Shown in pieces: positions 7,601 through 15,336 of a stretch of DNA of 50,089 nt. The DNA is taken from positions 1 through 50,089 of the forward strand of contig JAABTT010000019.1 of NCBI GenBank assembly GCA_011389765.1. Reading direction: 5' to 3'. This DNA comes from Desulfohalobiaceae bacterium S24 (lineage in GTDB: Bacteria; Desulfobacterota; Desulfovibrionia; Desulfovibrionales; Desulfothermaceae). Every line of letters begins with the position of its first letter. The first letter of the stretch is position 1. Position numbers and translations under genes: made by a program. Under the pieces are notes generated by a model. That model saw nothing but the letters and a program-made list of their open reading frames with translations, ran no database searches and was not told the DNA's origin.

Positions 7601-9240
7601 AGAGCGGCATTGATATCGGAGACCACCATATATTCCGAGGTATCGGGACGCTGGACGATGAAAACAGGGCGATTGTGCGCTCCGATATACAGGATATTGG
7701 GAAAGGAGGCATTCATTCCCACGGCGGCCACCTGCCCCCCCTCCCGACTCATGACTCGCAAAGCATGGATAAAAGCAAGCCTGTCCAGTTCGCCCCGGGA
7801 TTTTCCCTGGAGCTGGTGGTTCACCGAGTAGTCAAGGGCCTGGCTCCCCACCGCCAGATCATCCAGGGCAAGCAGAACCTGGTTGCGGATGATGCGGTTG
7901 CGGTACTGCTCATCCAGATAAAGAGCCTGGTAATGTCCCCAGAGCTGGGCCAGGTATTCAGTGGAGTTATCGCTTTCCAGAACAATTCCGGCGACCCGCT
8001 GCAAATACGTTTTGACCCGGGCTTCAACATCGCTGCTGAACTGCCCATTGACCGCCACACAGCGCTGTCTGGTCCTATCGGTGAAAGGATGGGTGTTTTT
8101 GAGAGTGACTTCGGACTGCAGGGCCCAACGGCCATGGGCCAGCATGGGTTGATTGAAGCACTTCAAAAGATAGGGGTGGGTTTTGCCCGGCACATGCCCC
8201 GGGGGCAGGGCGGCTCCCTTCTGCACTACGGACCCGAAAGCCGGAAGATAGGCTTCCCGCTGCAGCCAGGTCAAAACCGAGGCCGCGGCCAGGCCAAAGA
8301 CATTCAGCGCTTTTTCGGTCTGATACAGATGCCGCCAGTGCACACCGGATCTGTTGCTGCCCACTGTGCTCCAGAAATTTTGGAAAATATCCTGGATTTC
8401 AAATTGCAAGGCCTGACGGGCGCCTGTTCGACTAAGGGCCGCGGCGTCAAGAAGCCGGAACAGGTTTCTGACCCCATCTCTATCCAGGTCCGGGGTGATG
8501 GATATATCCGCGTTTTGGAAATACTGCCATAAATATTCTCCGGCCAGGGGGTTCTGTCCGCCCCAACCATAGTTCAAGCGCATGGGCCGGGGTGTTTTCT
8601 CGAGTTCGGAAACCTTTTCGAACAGCACATCGAATTCGGCGAGAACATCTTCGGCCGCCACAGGCATGGCCGCCCGGCTTTCCAGATGATTCAGGGCACG
8701 CTGCAGACTTCTCCTGAGAAGCAGGCGCACTGCCAGCGGCGGCAGGTCAAAATCCTCCACCAGGGTTGCCACGAGATCCGCAAGCTCATCCGGAGAAGCG
8801 ACCCGGAAGGATGCTTGTTGATCTGCTGCCCCGGGCTGTCCCGGCTCAATAACCAGCACTTGATCTTGATCCAGCATTTCAGCCCAGGAGGGCGGCATCG
8901 CCCCCTGATCCCGAAAAGCCAGCACCCGCTCCCGGGAGAATCCTTCAAAGTACAGGAGTCTGTCCTGGCCCTGAACAAGGGCCGTGGAGCGGGTTTCCTT
9001 GTCCAGCAGCAATTGGGAAAGTTCGGCATCAATCCCGGGATACAAAGGGTTTTCCTGGAGAACATCCAGGAACTGGAGCACCGATCCGACGGCCTTTCGG
9101 GTCTTGATGCCTTCCAGTTGATCCCCGAATGTCGCCAGGCCGGTACTGTCCGGAGCCCGGTAAATAATGGCCCACATCCCGGTCAGAATTCTGTTCAGCT
9201 TGTTGGGTGCATCACCGAAATAAACCACAATTCCGCACAT
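4693..9240 (-). CDS. giant GlmS-like glutamine amidotransferase / multi-SIS-domain protein
   Basis: The start is placed at the ATG giving MCGIVVYFG, so that Cys2 becomes the N-terminal nucleophile of a class II glutamine amidotransferase; GGAGC lies 6 bp upstream. In numbering that counts four residues before this Met, the domain shows RAPDSTG (32-38), HGRWA (373-377), NGQF (402-405) and DNSTEYLAQL (428-437). These are the GlmS motifs, but with about 290 extra residues between the first two. A GlmS isomerase module follows (GMGASYN near 721, SWSGTT near 781) and ends in the GlmS-type tail PRNRAKSVTV near 1031-1040. A further 480 residues resemble a second sugar-isomerase module (GSCAHGPVV near 1338). 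GlmS itself is about 610 residues. It probably uses glutamine to aminate a sugar phosphate or acts as a sensor; the substrate is unknown. Confidence 0.85.
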   Translation of the reverse strand: MCGIVVYFGDAPNKLNRILTGMWAIIYRAPDSTGLATFGDQLEGIKTRKAVGSVLQFLDVLQENPLYPGIDAELSQLLLDKETRSTALVQGQDRLLYFEGFSRERVLAFRDQGAMPPSWAEMLDQDQVLVIEPGQPGAADQQASFRVASPDELADLVATLVEDFDLPPLAVRLLLRRSLQRALNHLESRAAMPVAAEDVLAEFDVLFEKVSELEKTPRPMRLNYGWGGQNPLAGEYLWQYFQNADISITPDLDRDGVRNLFRLLDAAALSRTGARQALQFEIQDIFQNFWSTVGSNRSGVHWRHLYQTEKALNVFGLAAASVLTWLQREAYLPAFGSVVQKGAALPPGHVPGKTHPYLLKCFNQPMLAHGRWALQSEVTLKNTHPFTDRTRQRCVAVNGQFSSDVEARVKTYLQRVAGIVLESDNSTEYLAQLWGHYQALYLDEQYRNRIIRNQVLLALDDLAVGSQALDYSVNHQLQGKSRGELDRLAFIHALRVMSREGGQVAAVGMNASFPNILYIGAHNRPVFIVQRPDTSEYMVVSDINAALGLFPQSLIQEKARQLRRIMEANPNQNLNDSQAGHATPGRSSVSDREALLDVFRVKVYPLEGEELFAEIAASVTEQGVGRNLIVKGFDGEPAPNIEPFWTRLSPTQIKKDRDKTFYESHLYEIPERLTQILQTYLPEGSPEGLPKFDLNERLLARRFGRDLSKLRRIFCIGMGASYNMAAIAKNLLQEIIPELTIVVLSPVEIDEVAKTVNADHDLVILLSWSGTTADMVQLAKRLLRHQVVCLGITEKPFADLGLVVRKSGGLIQTLSGEEVTISAVKSSLCVLFCLDLFAVSLAARLGDAPEARSILTGMRHLPALLADFAAEESMHAQCRHLAAAYAQSQCHVIIDDLHASGTGLEFAMKLEENSWRSMGKTFDYRDVELDLFRNWSRDDPILVNITNNSRAREAWRVVQKLDALHLPWLVSTCLPPSEQPDLEQAADRIIRIPQTRSLLQPFIDLILYTWFGFYFGKAHGRMEGDFPRNRAKSVTVTRGGFGKQPTIFSETRKLERKNQVWSAGLESKDLEDRLQSLSLWEQRARLAWERDYYKDLRGIGLLLASDRPLLALVSELPADFSRLAELIMEQLPVDGEIILIPLDKGAEATARNAAKQWSPFLGCPIRVDSPGAKIPVFPEETLAFVLASKAPEDSVLESILSKVPEHFLWFGPAIQPAHAERFRASLGCYELLVGHSSCEHLLLYAGLSLFLIRIWEAYDPQKASILKEHFQLSALVIERVLNAGELHGAIHETSRKNAEYRTGLLIGPASGNGVAWVSRFDHSGTRVLEWYQFGSCAHGPVVTVDDRVEAKFIALDERKNMAAIFGEDPVKAWEAGYFGGKNLERFLEQSEGFEPQAIVSPFFARGSWYLPELRPDYDVGNDNLIIVDAGSERFLGLALDELSAFGCRYARLVLLTQENFVKNGKLDSIRHYPVSHLLLLPDLRDGVSGEAISDFLLPFAVDAVGTAMAAASEEG

Positions 9241-9328
9241 ATATCGCTCCAAAAGCGTGTTTTTTCATCCTGTCGATGCTGTCTCTGTGTTTCGCCTTTG
9301 TTGTCAATTCTTCCATGGAGCGATATAT
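9238..9328 (-). repeat. start-overlapping inverted-repeat element, GlmS-like gene
   Basis: The arm CATATATCGCTCCA (9238-9251) contains the complement of the ATG and of the GGAG ribosome-binding site. TGGAGCGATATAT at 9316-9328 is its inverted copy. Centre-to-centre distance is about 77 bp. In mRNA the upstream arm could pair with the start region. It shares this geometry with elements at 10793, 35356 and 36465. Confidence 0.7.
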
Positions 9329-9404
9329 ATACTGCTCCAACTTACCGTTTTCAGGATTTTGTCCTTGAAATTTACGCGTCCTGTAACGAGCTCTGGATCC
9401 CTAT
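9329..9404. repeat. ATACTGMTCCAA-ended repeat element
   Basis: It begins ATACTGCTCCAA (9329-9340) and ends with a degenerate inverted copy, TGGATCCCTAT (9394-9404). About 45 bp of its left part match, inverted and with about three differences, the right part of the element at 35512-35601. It abuts the start-overlapping element of the GlmS-like gene. Confidence 0.6.
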
Positions 9405-9577
9405 CCCCAATCCAAAATCGTAAATCGGCAATCGGCAATCGGAAATCCCCAATCCAAAATCCAAAATTCCTAGAGCTGACGTACCTGCAAAAAGTCTGAA
9501 GTAAACGATCCGAGTGACTCAATGTTCTTATAATCATCTGGATTTACTGACCTCTGATCTCTGACCACTGACCTCTA
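9405..9577. other. low-complexity spacer
   Basis: Runs of AATCCAAAAT, AATCGGCAATCGG and CTGACCTCTGA-type repeats fill this stretch. I see no open frame with convincing codon use and no RNA gene. Confidence 0.5.
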
Positions 9578-9606
9578 GCGGCTGCAAAAGGATTTTTTGC
9601 AGCCGC
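9578..9606 (-). terminator. stem-loop after the alcohol dehydrogenase
   Basis: GCGGCTGCAAAA and TTTTGCAGCCGC form a perfect 12-bp stem with a 5-nt loop, starting 1 bp past the TGA stop of the dehydrogenase. It is a good terminator candidate although the T run lies within the stem. Confidence 0.6.
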
Positions 9607-9607
9607 A

Positions 9608-10795
9608 TCAGAGCCTTCCCTGTACAGCCCTCAGTAAAAGCTTTTCAAGCTGGACCTCAGTGACCGGAATGGGGTTGGTGGTCAGGTTCACGTCTGTGAG
9701 GGCGTTTTCTACAATGGCCGGGATGTGTGCCTGCTTGATGCCGAGTTCTCCAAGGGAAGCCGGCAGACCGAGTTCCTGGCGAAGATCCAGGATCCAGTTG
9801 AGCACTCCCTGGAAATCCTGTCCGGGCAGAGCAAGGTTCCGGGCCAGGTGAACCATTTTCGTGGTGACCGCCCGCTGATTCATTTTCAAGACAAAGGGCA
9901 GCAGCGCTCCCACTGCCCGTCCGTGGTGAATCTTGGCTGCGGAACCCAGGGCATGGGCCACGGCATGCGCCGCTCCGAGTCCCTTTTCAAAGGCCATGGC
10001 CCCCATGATGGAAGCGGCCATGGTGTACGTCCTGGCTTCCAGGTTCCGTCCCTGCCCAAAGGCCACCGGAAGCCAGTCCTTGATCAGTCCCAGGGCATGA
10101 ATGGCGATTCCGTCCAGGATGGGCTGAAAAACCGGACTGCACAGGGCCTCCAGATTATGGGACAGGGCATCCATGCCGGTGGCCGCGGTCAAAAAGGGAT
10201 TCAAGCGCCGGGTCAGGGTGGGATCCGCAATGACCACCCTGGGCAGCAGATCTTTATGAAAGATGCTGATTTTGCGGTTTGTTTCCGTCTGGGTGATCAC
10301 GGCGTTGGCGTCCACTTCCGAACCGGTGCCCGTGGTGGTGGGAATCGCGATGATGGGCGGGATGGATCTGGCCTTTCCGGGAGGGTGCGGGTTGTCGGTT
10401 CGATAGGACCAGATGCGTTTCGGTCCCACAGCGCCGGCCAGGGCGATGGCCTTGCCCGCATCCAGGGAACTGCCGCCGCCAATGGCGATGATCGAATCAT
10501 GCCCGTTTTTCCGAAAGTATTCCGCCCCCTGCTGTACGCAGTCTTGGTCCGGCTCCCCGGAAATATTCGAAAAAACACCGGTCTCGATGCTCTGTTCCCG
10601 ATTCAATTCTTGTATGGTTCGCACCACCGGCAGCTTGGCCACGCCCCGGTCGGTCACCAGAAGTGGAAAACAGGCGCCCAGGCTCCAGCAGACATCGGGC
10701 AGTTCCTTGATGCGCTCCACCCCGAACCGGATATGGGTGGGGTGCTTCCAGTCGGCCTGGATCCCGGTGATTTTTACTTTTTTTCCTGCTCTCAT
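9608..10795 (-). CDS. iron-containing alcohol dehydrogenase
   Basis: A group III (iron-dependent) alcohol dehydrogenase of 395 residues, the family's usual length. It shows the NAD(P)-binding motif GGGSSLDAGK near residue 105, the TTTGTGSEVD motif near 155, and the metal-ligand region GMDALSHNLEA near 210 with later His in AAHAVAHALG and HHGRA. It should interconvert an alcohol and an aldehyde in the cytoplasm. The next gene upstream on the same strand is an MttB-like methyltransferase, and an aldehyde:ferredoxin oxidoreductase lies 5 kb away, so it may handle an aldehyde or alcohol from amine or aromatic breakdown. The start codon is the end of an inverted-repeat arm that also carries GGAGG 12 bp upstream. 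Confidence 0.9.
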   Translation of the reverse strand: MRAGKKVKITGIQADWKHPTHIRFGVERIKELPDVCWSLGACFPLLVTDRGVAKLPVVRTIQELNREQSIETGVFSNISGEPDQDCVQQGAEYFRKNGHDSIIAIGGGSSLDAGKAIALAGAVGPKRIWSYRTDNPHPPGKARSIPPIIAIPTTTGTGSEVDANAVITQTETNRKISIFHKDLLPRVVIADPTLTRRLNPFLTAATGMDALSHNLEALCSPVFQPILDGIAIHALGLIKDWLPVAFGQGRNLEARTYTMAASIMGAMAFEKGLGAAHAVAHALGSAAKIHHGRAVGALLPFVLKMNQRAVTTKMVHLARNLALPGQDFQGVLNWILDLRQELGLPASLGELGIKQAHIPAIVENALTDVNLTTNPIPVTEVQLEKLLLRAVQGRL

Positions 10796-10896
10796 ATTTC
10801 CGCTCGGCCTCCATTGGGACTATGCTGATTCGAATGTATCGGGCGCTGACGTGGTCCATGACGGGTACTGCGCAATGGAGGCCTCCCGGAAATATA
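10793..10896 (-). repeat. start-overlapping inverted-repeat element, alcohol dehydrogenase
   Basis: The arms are 10793-10816 and 10873-10896, 24 bp each with 20 matching positions, separated by 56 bp. The proximal arm contains the start codon and GGAGG. The four mismatches are one end base and a central triplet, leaving paired blocks of 9 and 11 bp. Element 35356-35456 has the same design and related sequence with compensatory differences. Confidence 0.75.
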
Positions 10897-10969
10897 TACG
10901 TTCACGCTGCGCTCGGAAGGCCCATTTCAAACAGCTGGTCTGTCCAATGCCGGCTCTGGCTCGAATTGT

Positions 10970-12427
10970 TTAAGAAATAGATTGAAGATCAAAGCGTTCC
11001 CGTAATTTTTTGTCCATATCTTCAGAAATATACCCCGGGCCGGCCTCCTCCAGCTTTTTTTTGACCAGGTCCCTGGCCCTGGCCCAGGCGTCTTTTTCCC
11101 CGGCCTTGATCCATCCGTCACGATTCCCCCGGTCGGTGATCCGATTCCCGGCAAAATACTCACTGCGCATATGGGCGAAGGTATGCTCCGCGGTCATGAA
11201 CTCCCCTCCGGGTCCCACCTGATCGATGACCTCCAGGGCGAGATGCTCTGGATCCACCTTGATGCCTCGAAGCACCTGGGCGGTCATGCCGATGATCTCG
11301 TCATCCAGAACGTACTGCTCCAGGGCTACGCAGATCATGGACTCCAGCATGCCGGCGGCGTGATGGATGTAATTGGAGCCGGCCATGGCCGCCAGGAGGG
11401 TGGTCATGCCCTTTTCCCATCCGGCCTGGGCGTCAGGAACCTTGGCGTCGGTCAATCCGGAAGAATTGTAATTGGGAACCCGGATATGCCTGGCCAACTG
11501 ATGGATGGCCCCGTTCATCATCCCGCATTCGATGGCCCCGCCGCAGTAGTTCATGGTCTGGAGATCGGCCCGGCCGGGGATGCCGCCATACAAAAGCGGC
11601 GCCCCGGGTGCGGCCGCCTGGGCCAGGGTGATCCCGGCCAGTTGTTCGGCGTGGATCTGGGCCAGGGTTCCGGCCATGGTCAGGGGAGAGGTGGATCCGG
11701 CCATGGGCGCCCCGGACAGGGCCACCGGAATCTTGTTTTTAAGGCATTCCAGCATGATTTTCACCGGTCCGGTGCTCAATTTCAGGGGGCTGATCACAAA
11801 GGAGGTGATCACCGAGAAAAAGGGCTTGTTCTGCAGCCGCTGCCGGTCCCCGGCCAGCATGGAGGCCAGTTCCAGGACTTCATGCAGGGTTTTGTCAGTA
11901 TTCACCCCGGCCATGACGTGTTTGGCCGTGCCCTTGAAGCAGGTGTAGAAGACGTTGAGGTCATAGCCCGGATCAGCAATGTCCGTGGGGATGCAGGGCC
12001 TGAGGAAGAAATGGATGTTGTCCAAACCGTCCACCAGGCGGGCGATGTCGTAGAGATCCTGAAGAGTCGAGGGCCTGGCCTTGCCGCTCTCCAGGTCCAG
12101 GATCTTGACCGCGGCTCCGCCGGTGCCCAAATGGACCTTATCCCCGCTCAGATCCAGGTCGTTTTTTCCGTCCCGGCTGTAGAGCAGGACCCGTTCCGGC
12201 GCCTGATCCAGACTCGCCTGGACCAGATCTCTGGGAAGGGTCAGGCGCGAGCGGTTTGCCTCCGGTCTGGCCCCGGCCTGAATAAGGATATCGACTACAG
12301 GGCCGAGTTCCTCTTCAAAGCCGATCCCGGTTTTTTCCAGAATGCTCAAAGCCGCTTCATGGATGGTTTCCACCTGTTCCTGACTCAAGGGCCGGTACAA
12401 TCCGCCGCTCAGTCCTAAAGAATGCAT
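10970..12427 (-). CDS. MttB-family (trimethylamine/betaine-type) methyltransferase, paralogue 1
   Basis: A protein of the trimethylamine methyltransferase MttB superfamily, which moves a methyl group from a quaternary or tertiary amine to a corrinoid protein. Family features include the opening RPLSQEQVETIHEAALSIL, the barrel segments GAPMAGSTSPLTMAG and PLLYGGIPGRAD, and the C-terminal VIDQVGPGGEFMTAEHT. There is no in-frame amber codon, so it belongs to the non-pyrrolysine group that includes glycine-betaine and proline-betaine enzymes. I start it at the ATG giving MHSLGLSGG because AGAGGAG lies 7 bp upstream; a TTG 51 bp earlier is less likely. The cognate corrinoid protein is not in the window. 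The upstream histidine kinase is 64 bp away on the same strand. Confidence 0.85.
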   Translation of the reverse strand: MHSLGLSGGLYRPLSQEQVETIHEAALSILEKTGIGFEEELGPVVDILIQAGARPEANRSRLTLPRDLVQASLDQAPERVLLYSRDGKNDLDLSGDKVHLGTGGAAVKILDLESGKARPSTLQDLYDIARLVDGLDNIHFFLRPCIPTDIADPGYDLNVFYTCFKGTAKHVMAGVNTDKTLHEVLELASMLAGDRQRLQNKPFFSVITSFVISPLKLSTGPVKIMLECLKNKIPVALSGAPMAGSTSPLTMAGTLAQIHAEQLAGITLAQAAAPGAPLLYGGIPGRADLQTMNYCGGAIECGMMNGAIHQLARHIRVPNYNSSGLTDAKVPDAQAGWEKGMTTLLAAMAGSNYIHHAAGMLESMICVALEQYVLDDEIIGMTAQVLRGIKVDPEHLALEVIDQVGPGGEFMTAEHTFAHMRSEYFAGNRITDRGNRDGWIKAGEKDAWARARDLVKKKLEEAGPGYISEDMDKKLRERFDLQSIS

Positions 12428-12491
12428 GCAAAACTCCTCTGTTATTGACTCCTTGGATGAAAACTCATCCACCTCCAATGTTCCTGCAAAA

Positions 12492-14531
12492 TCAGTCCTG
12501 ATTTTTTGATGTGTCCAGAACCCCGCGAACGGTTTCAGCCAGGGTTTGCATGTCCACCGGTTTTTCCAGATATCCCGCCAGACCGGCCGCCTTGGCTGAC
12601 TCCCTGGAGATACGCTCGCTGTAACCGGTACACAGGATGATCGGAATGTCTTCGCGGATATCGAGAATGTGTCTGGAGAGTCTATCGCCGTTCATTCCGG
12701 GCATGGTCATGTCGGTGATCACCAGTTCGAAGCTCCCGGGATCGGATTGAAAGAGTTCCAAGGCCTGGTTGGGATCAACTGCGCTGGTGACGGTATAGCC
12801 CAAATAGTGCAGCCGGGCCTGGTTGAGATCGACCAGCATTTTTTCATCGTCCACAAACAGGATACGTTCCGTTCCAGAGGGCAAGGCTTGTTTGTCGTGA
12901 ATTGTCTCTTGGCGGGCGTCTTGCCGAACACGCGGCAAGAACACTTCAAAGGTCGTACCCCCTCCGATTCGGCTTTCTGATCGGATTCCTCCACCATGGG
13001 CCTTGACGATGCCCAAAGCGATGGAGAGGCCCATACCGGTTCCTTTCCCCACCTCCTTGGTCGTAAAATAGGGATCAAAGATCCGCTGCATATGTTTTGG
13101 ATCGATCCCGTCCCCGGTGTCGCGCACCGTGAGTTTGATGTAGTCTCCGGGGAGGAGATGGGTATCAAAAACGATTTCTTTACGCTTGAGATCTACCTGC
13201 TCCAGACTTACCGCCAGTCTGCCCCCGCTTTCTTTCATGGCCTGGGCGGCATTGGTACACAGATTGATGAGGATTTGGTGGATCTGGGTGCTGTTCGCTT
13301 CGATCGTGAAATTTTCGGAGGGGATCGAGGTCTGGAATTCAATATTGGCGGGTAGGGTTGAGCGGAGCATCTTCAGGCTTTCCTGAATCACCGGTCGAAT
13401 ATCGATCAAACTTTGTTTCTGTTCGTTTTTTCTTGAAAAACTCAACAGTTGGCTGACAACATCCCGGCCGCGCAGGCTGGCTGTCTTGACTTCATCGAGT
13501 ATCGTCCGGATGGGGTCTTCAGCTGAGAGTCGATGCTGGGCGATTTCTGTATAGCCAAGGATTATCCCCAGAATGTTATTGAAATCGTGGGCAATGCCCC
13601 CGGTCAAGGTGCCTATGGCTTCCATTTTCTGGGCCTGTCGCAGTTGATCCTCAAGCTGTTTACGCTTGGTGATGTCATTTCCGATGCAGAGGATATCAAT
13701 AAGTTCGCCTTCTGCCGTGCAGGTGGCCTTGTTGGTCCAGCTGATCCAGACTGCTTCCCCGTTTTTGAGCCGGTTTTCATTTTCATTGAAAGCGTATTTA
13801 TCTGGGTGCTCCAGAATATTCGCAAGCATGGAGGCGGAATCGCAACCGGCCTGATCGCGCTCCGGGAGAATGGTCCCGATAACGTGCTGACCAACTATTT
13901 CCTCTTCGGAATAACCGAAGAAGCGCTGGGCGTATTCATTGAAAAAGGTGATCTTGCCCTCCTGGTTCAGGCGCATGATGATGCTGTTGGCATGTTCGAC
14001 CAGTTCCCTGTATTTGGCCTCACTTTCCCGCAGGGTGGCTTCCGCTTGTTTCTGTTCCGTGATGTCGCGGCCGGTGCACAGAATATATTCAATGCTCCCG
14101 TCGTCTTTTCGCAGCACGGAGTTTTTCCAGCTGATTTCCCGGATCCTGCCGTCTTTCGTCACCCAGGAGTTGTGAAAATAGCGCGGCAGTTCCCGGTAGG
14201 CCACCTCCTTGATGGTCGATTTCACGCCATCACGTTCTTCAGGCAGCAGGAGGATATCCCAAAAAGGCTGTCGGGCAACCTCTGCAAAGGTATATCCGGA
14301 CAATCTTTCACTGGCCCGGTTGAAATTGACAATATAGCCCCGGGTATCAATGACCACCACGAGGGAATCGATCCAGTACAGGACCTCGCGGATAAAATCC
14401 TGTTCCTTGTTGCGAGAGACCTCCCGACGTTCAAGATCAGCGATTTTCCGCTCTAATTCCTGTATCTGTCCGGGAGCTGTCGAGGCATTCGGATCGGTTC
14501 CCATGGATATTCCCGTAGGAGTAAAGGTCAT
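12492..14531 (-). CDS. PAS-PAS hybrid sensor histidine kinase with receiver domain
   Basis: A 679-residue soluble sensor. A short coiled coil (about 21-50) precedes two PAS domains (about 50-165 and 170-290). The dimerisation domain has the phospho-acceptor His315 in GGIAHDFNN. The ATPase domain shows Asn427 and DTGDG at 471-475. A C-terminal receiver domain (about 557-675) has VDDE at 560-563, Asp607 and Lys657. No membrane segment is seen, so it probably senses an internal or redox signal. There is no separate response regulator beside it; phosphate must pass to a protein elsewhere. It lies upstream of methyltransferase paralogue 1 on the same strand and could control it. Confidence 0.9.
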   Translation of the reverse strand: MTFTPTGISMGTDPNASTAPGQIQELERKIADLERREVSRNKEQDFIREVLYWIDSLVVVIDTRGYIVNFNRASERLSGYTFAEVARQPFWDILLLPEERDGVKSTIKEVAYRELPRYFHNSWVTKDGRIREISWKNSVLRKDDGSIEYILCTGRDITEQKQAEATLRESEAKYRELVEHANSIIMRLNQEGKITFFNEYAQRFFGYSEEEIVGQHVIGTILPERDQAGCDSASMLANILEHPDKYAFNENENRLKNGEAVWISWTNKATCTAEGELIDILCIGNDITKRKQLEDQLRQAQKMEAIGTLTGGIAHDFNNILGIILGYTEIAQHRLSAEDPIRTILDEVKTASLRGRDVVSQLLSFSRKNEQKQSLIDIRPVIQESLKMLRSTLPANIEFQTSIPSENFTIEANSTQIHQILINLCTNAAQAMKESGGRLAVSLEQVDLKRKEIVFDTHLLPGDYIKLTVRDTGDGIDPKHMQRIFDPYFTTKEVGKGTGMGLSIALGIVKAHGGGIRSESRIGGGTTFEVFLPRVRQDARQETIHDKQALPSGTERILFVDDEKMLVDLNQARLHYLGYTVTSAVDPNQALELFQSDPGSFELVITDMTMPGMNGDRLSRHILDIREDIPIILCTGYSERISRESAKAAGLAGYLEKPVDMQTLAETVRGVLDTSKNQD

Positions 14532-14660
14532 GATTGGTGTTGACGCTCAGAAACATCCGATCATTGAATGCCTGTATTTCAGTTGCTCTTGGGTAAAAAG
14601 TCAAGCCATAGAATTCGTGTGGTTTGGAGAAAAGAGCCCGGGCCGGATAAAGGGGCAGTC

Positions 14661-15071
14661 TCAAGGTCTTGATCGATCGGGATCAAGCGTCTTCAGTCCA
14701 AGATGGGCGGATAGGGGATCAAAATCCCGATCATCATGGAGCAAAGTGAGACCTTCTACAATACAGAATGTTCCAATGACGACATCGATGGTTTTTCGGA
14801 CGGTTAGCCCAGATCTTCGTAGAAAACGATAGTTTTTGGCGCTTTGAACAGCAATTTCGTAACCTCCCAAATGACGAAAAGGAAGGAGGTCAAGGAAGGT
14901 CTTTGCTTGTTCAAAGTCCTTGCTGGATCGAAATCCCTGGAGAACCTCTGTGAGGATTAAATCTCCCGTAAAAATAAGAGTCTTTCCAAGATACGCATCC
15001 AATACATCCGTCTGCCAAGTCAGTCGTCCATTGAAGTAATCGATCCAGACAGAGGAATCAACAAGAATCAT
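14661..15071 (-). CDS. vapC: VapC-type PIN-domain toxin
   Basis: A 136-residue PIN nuclease with the expected acidic residues: Asp5 in MILVDSSVW, a Glu in LILTEVLQG, Asp in KTIDVVIGTF, and DDRDFD near the C-terminus. It is likely an RNase that cuts tRNA or rRNA when free. Its start overlaps the antitoxin stop by 4 bp. Confidence 0.9.
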   Translation of the reverse strand: MILVDSSVWIDYFNGRLTWQTDVLDAYLGKTLIFTGDLILTEVLQGFRSSKDFEQAKTFLDLLPFRHLGGYEIAVQSAKNYRFLRRSGLTVRKTIDVVIGTFCIVEGLTLLHDDRDFDPLSAHLGLKTLDPDRSRP

Positions 15072-15262
15072 TGATCCCGCCTCATTGCATCGAGATCACC
15101 CTCCCATTTCAGTTTCCCTCGCAGACTTTTGATCTGTTCCTGTTTCTTCATCTGAATCAAGAGCCTCAGCCCAGATTCAACGACAGCTTTTTTGGTTTTG
15201 AGTCGACTCAGGGTCATGGCTTCGTGTATGAGCTCATTATCAATGACAATATTGGTTCGCAT
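15068..15262 (-). CDS. vapB: VapB-type antitoxin
   Basis: A 64-residue antitoxin of the 'type II VapB' group: MRTNIVIDNELIHEAMTLS, then KKAVVESGLRLLIQMKKQE. CGAGGAGGTT lies just upstream of the chosen ATG; an earlier ATG 48 bp upstream would add residues not seen in the family. It forms an operon with vapC. Confidence 0.85.
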   Translation of the reverse strand: MRTNIVIDNELIHEAMTLSRLKTKKAVVESGLRLLIQMKKQEQIKSLRGKLKWEGDLDAMRRDQ

Positions 15263-15336
15263 CGACTTGAACCTCCTCGTTAATGTGTATGTATTTAGTC
15301 TTATATACACATTTTCTCCTTGTCAAGTGACTGCTC

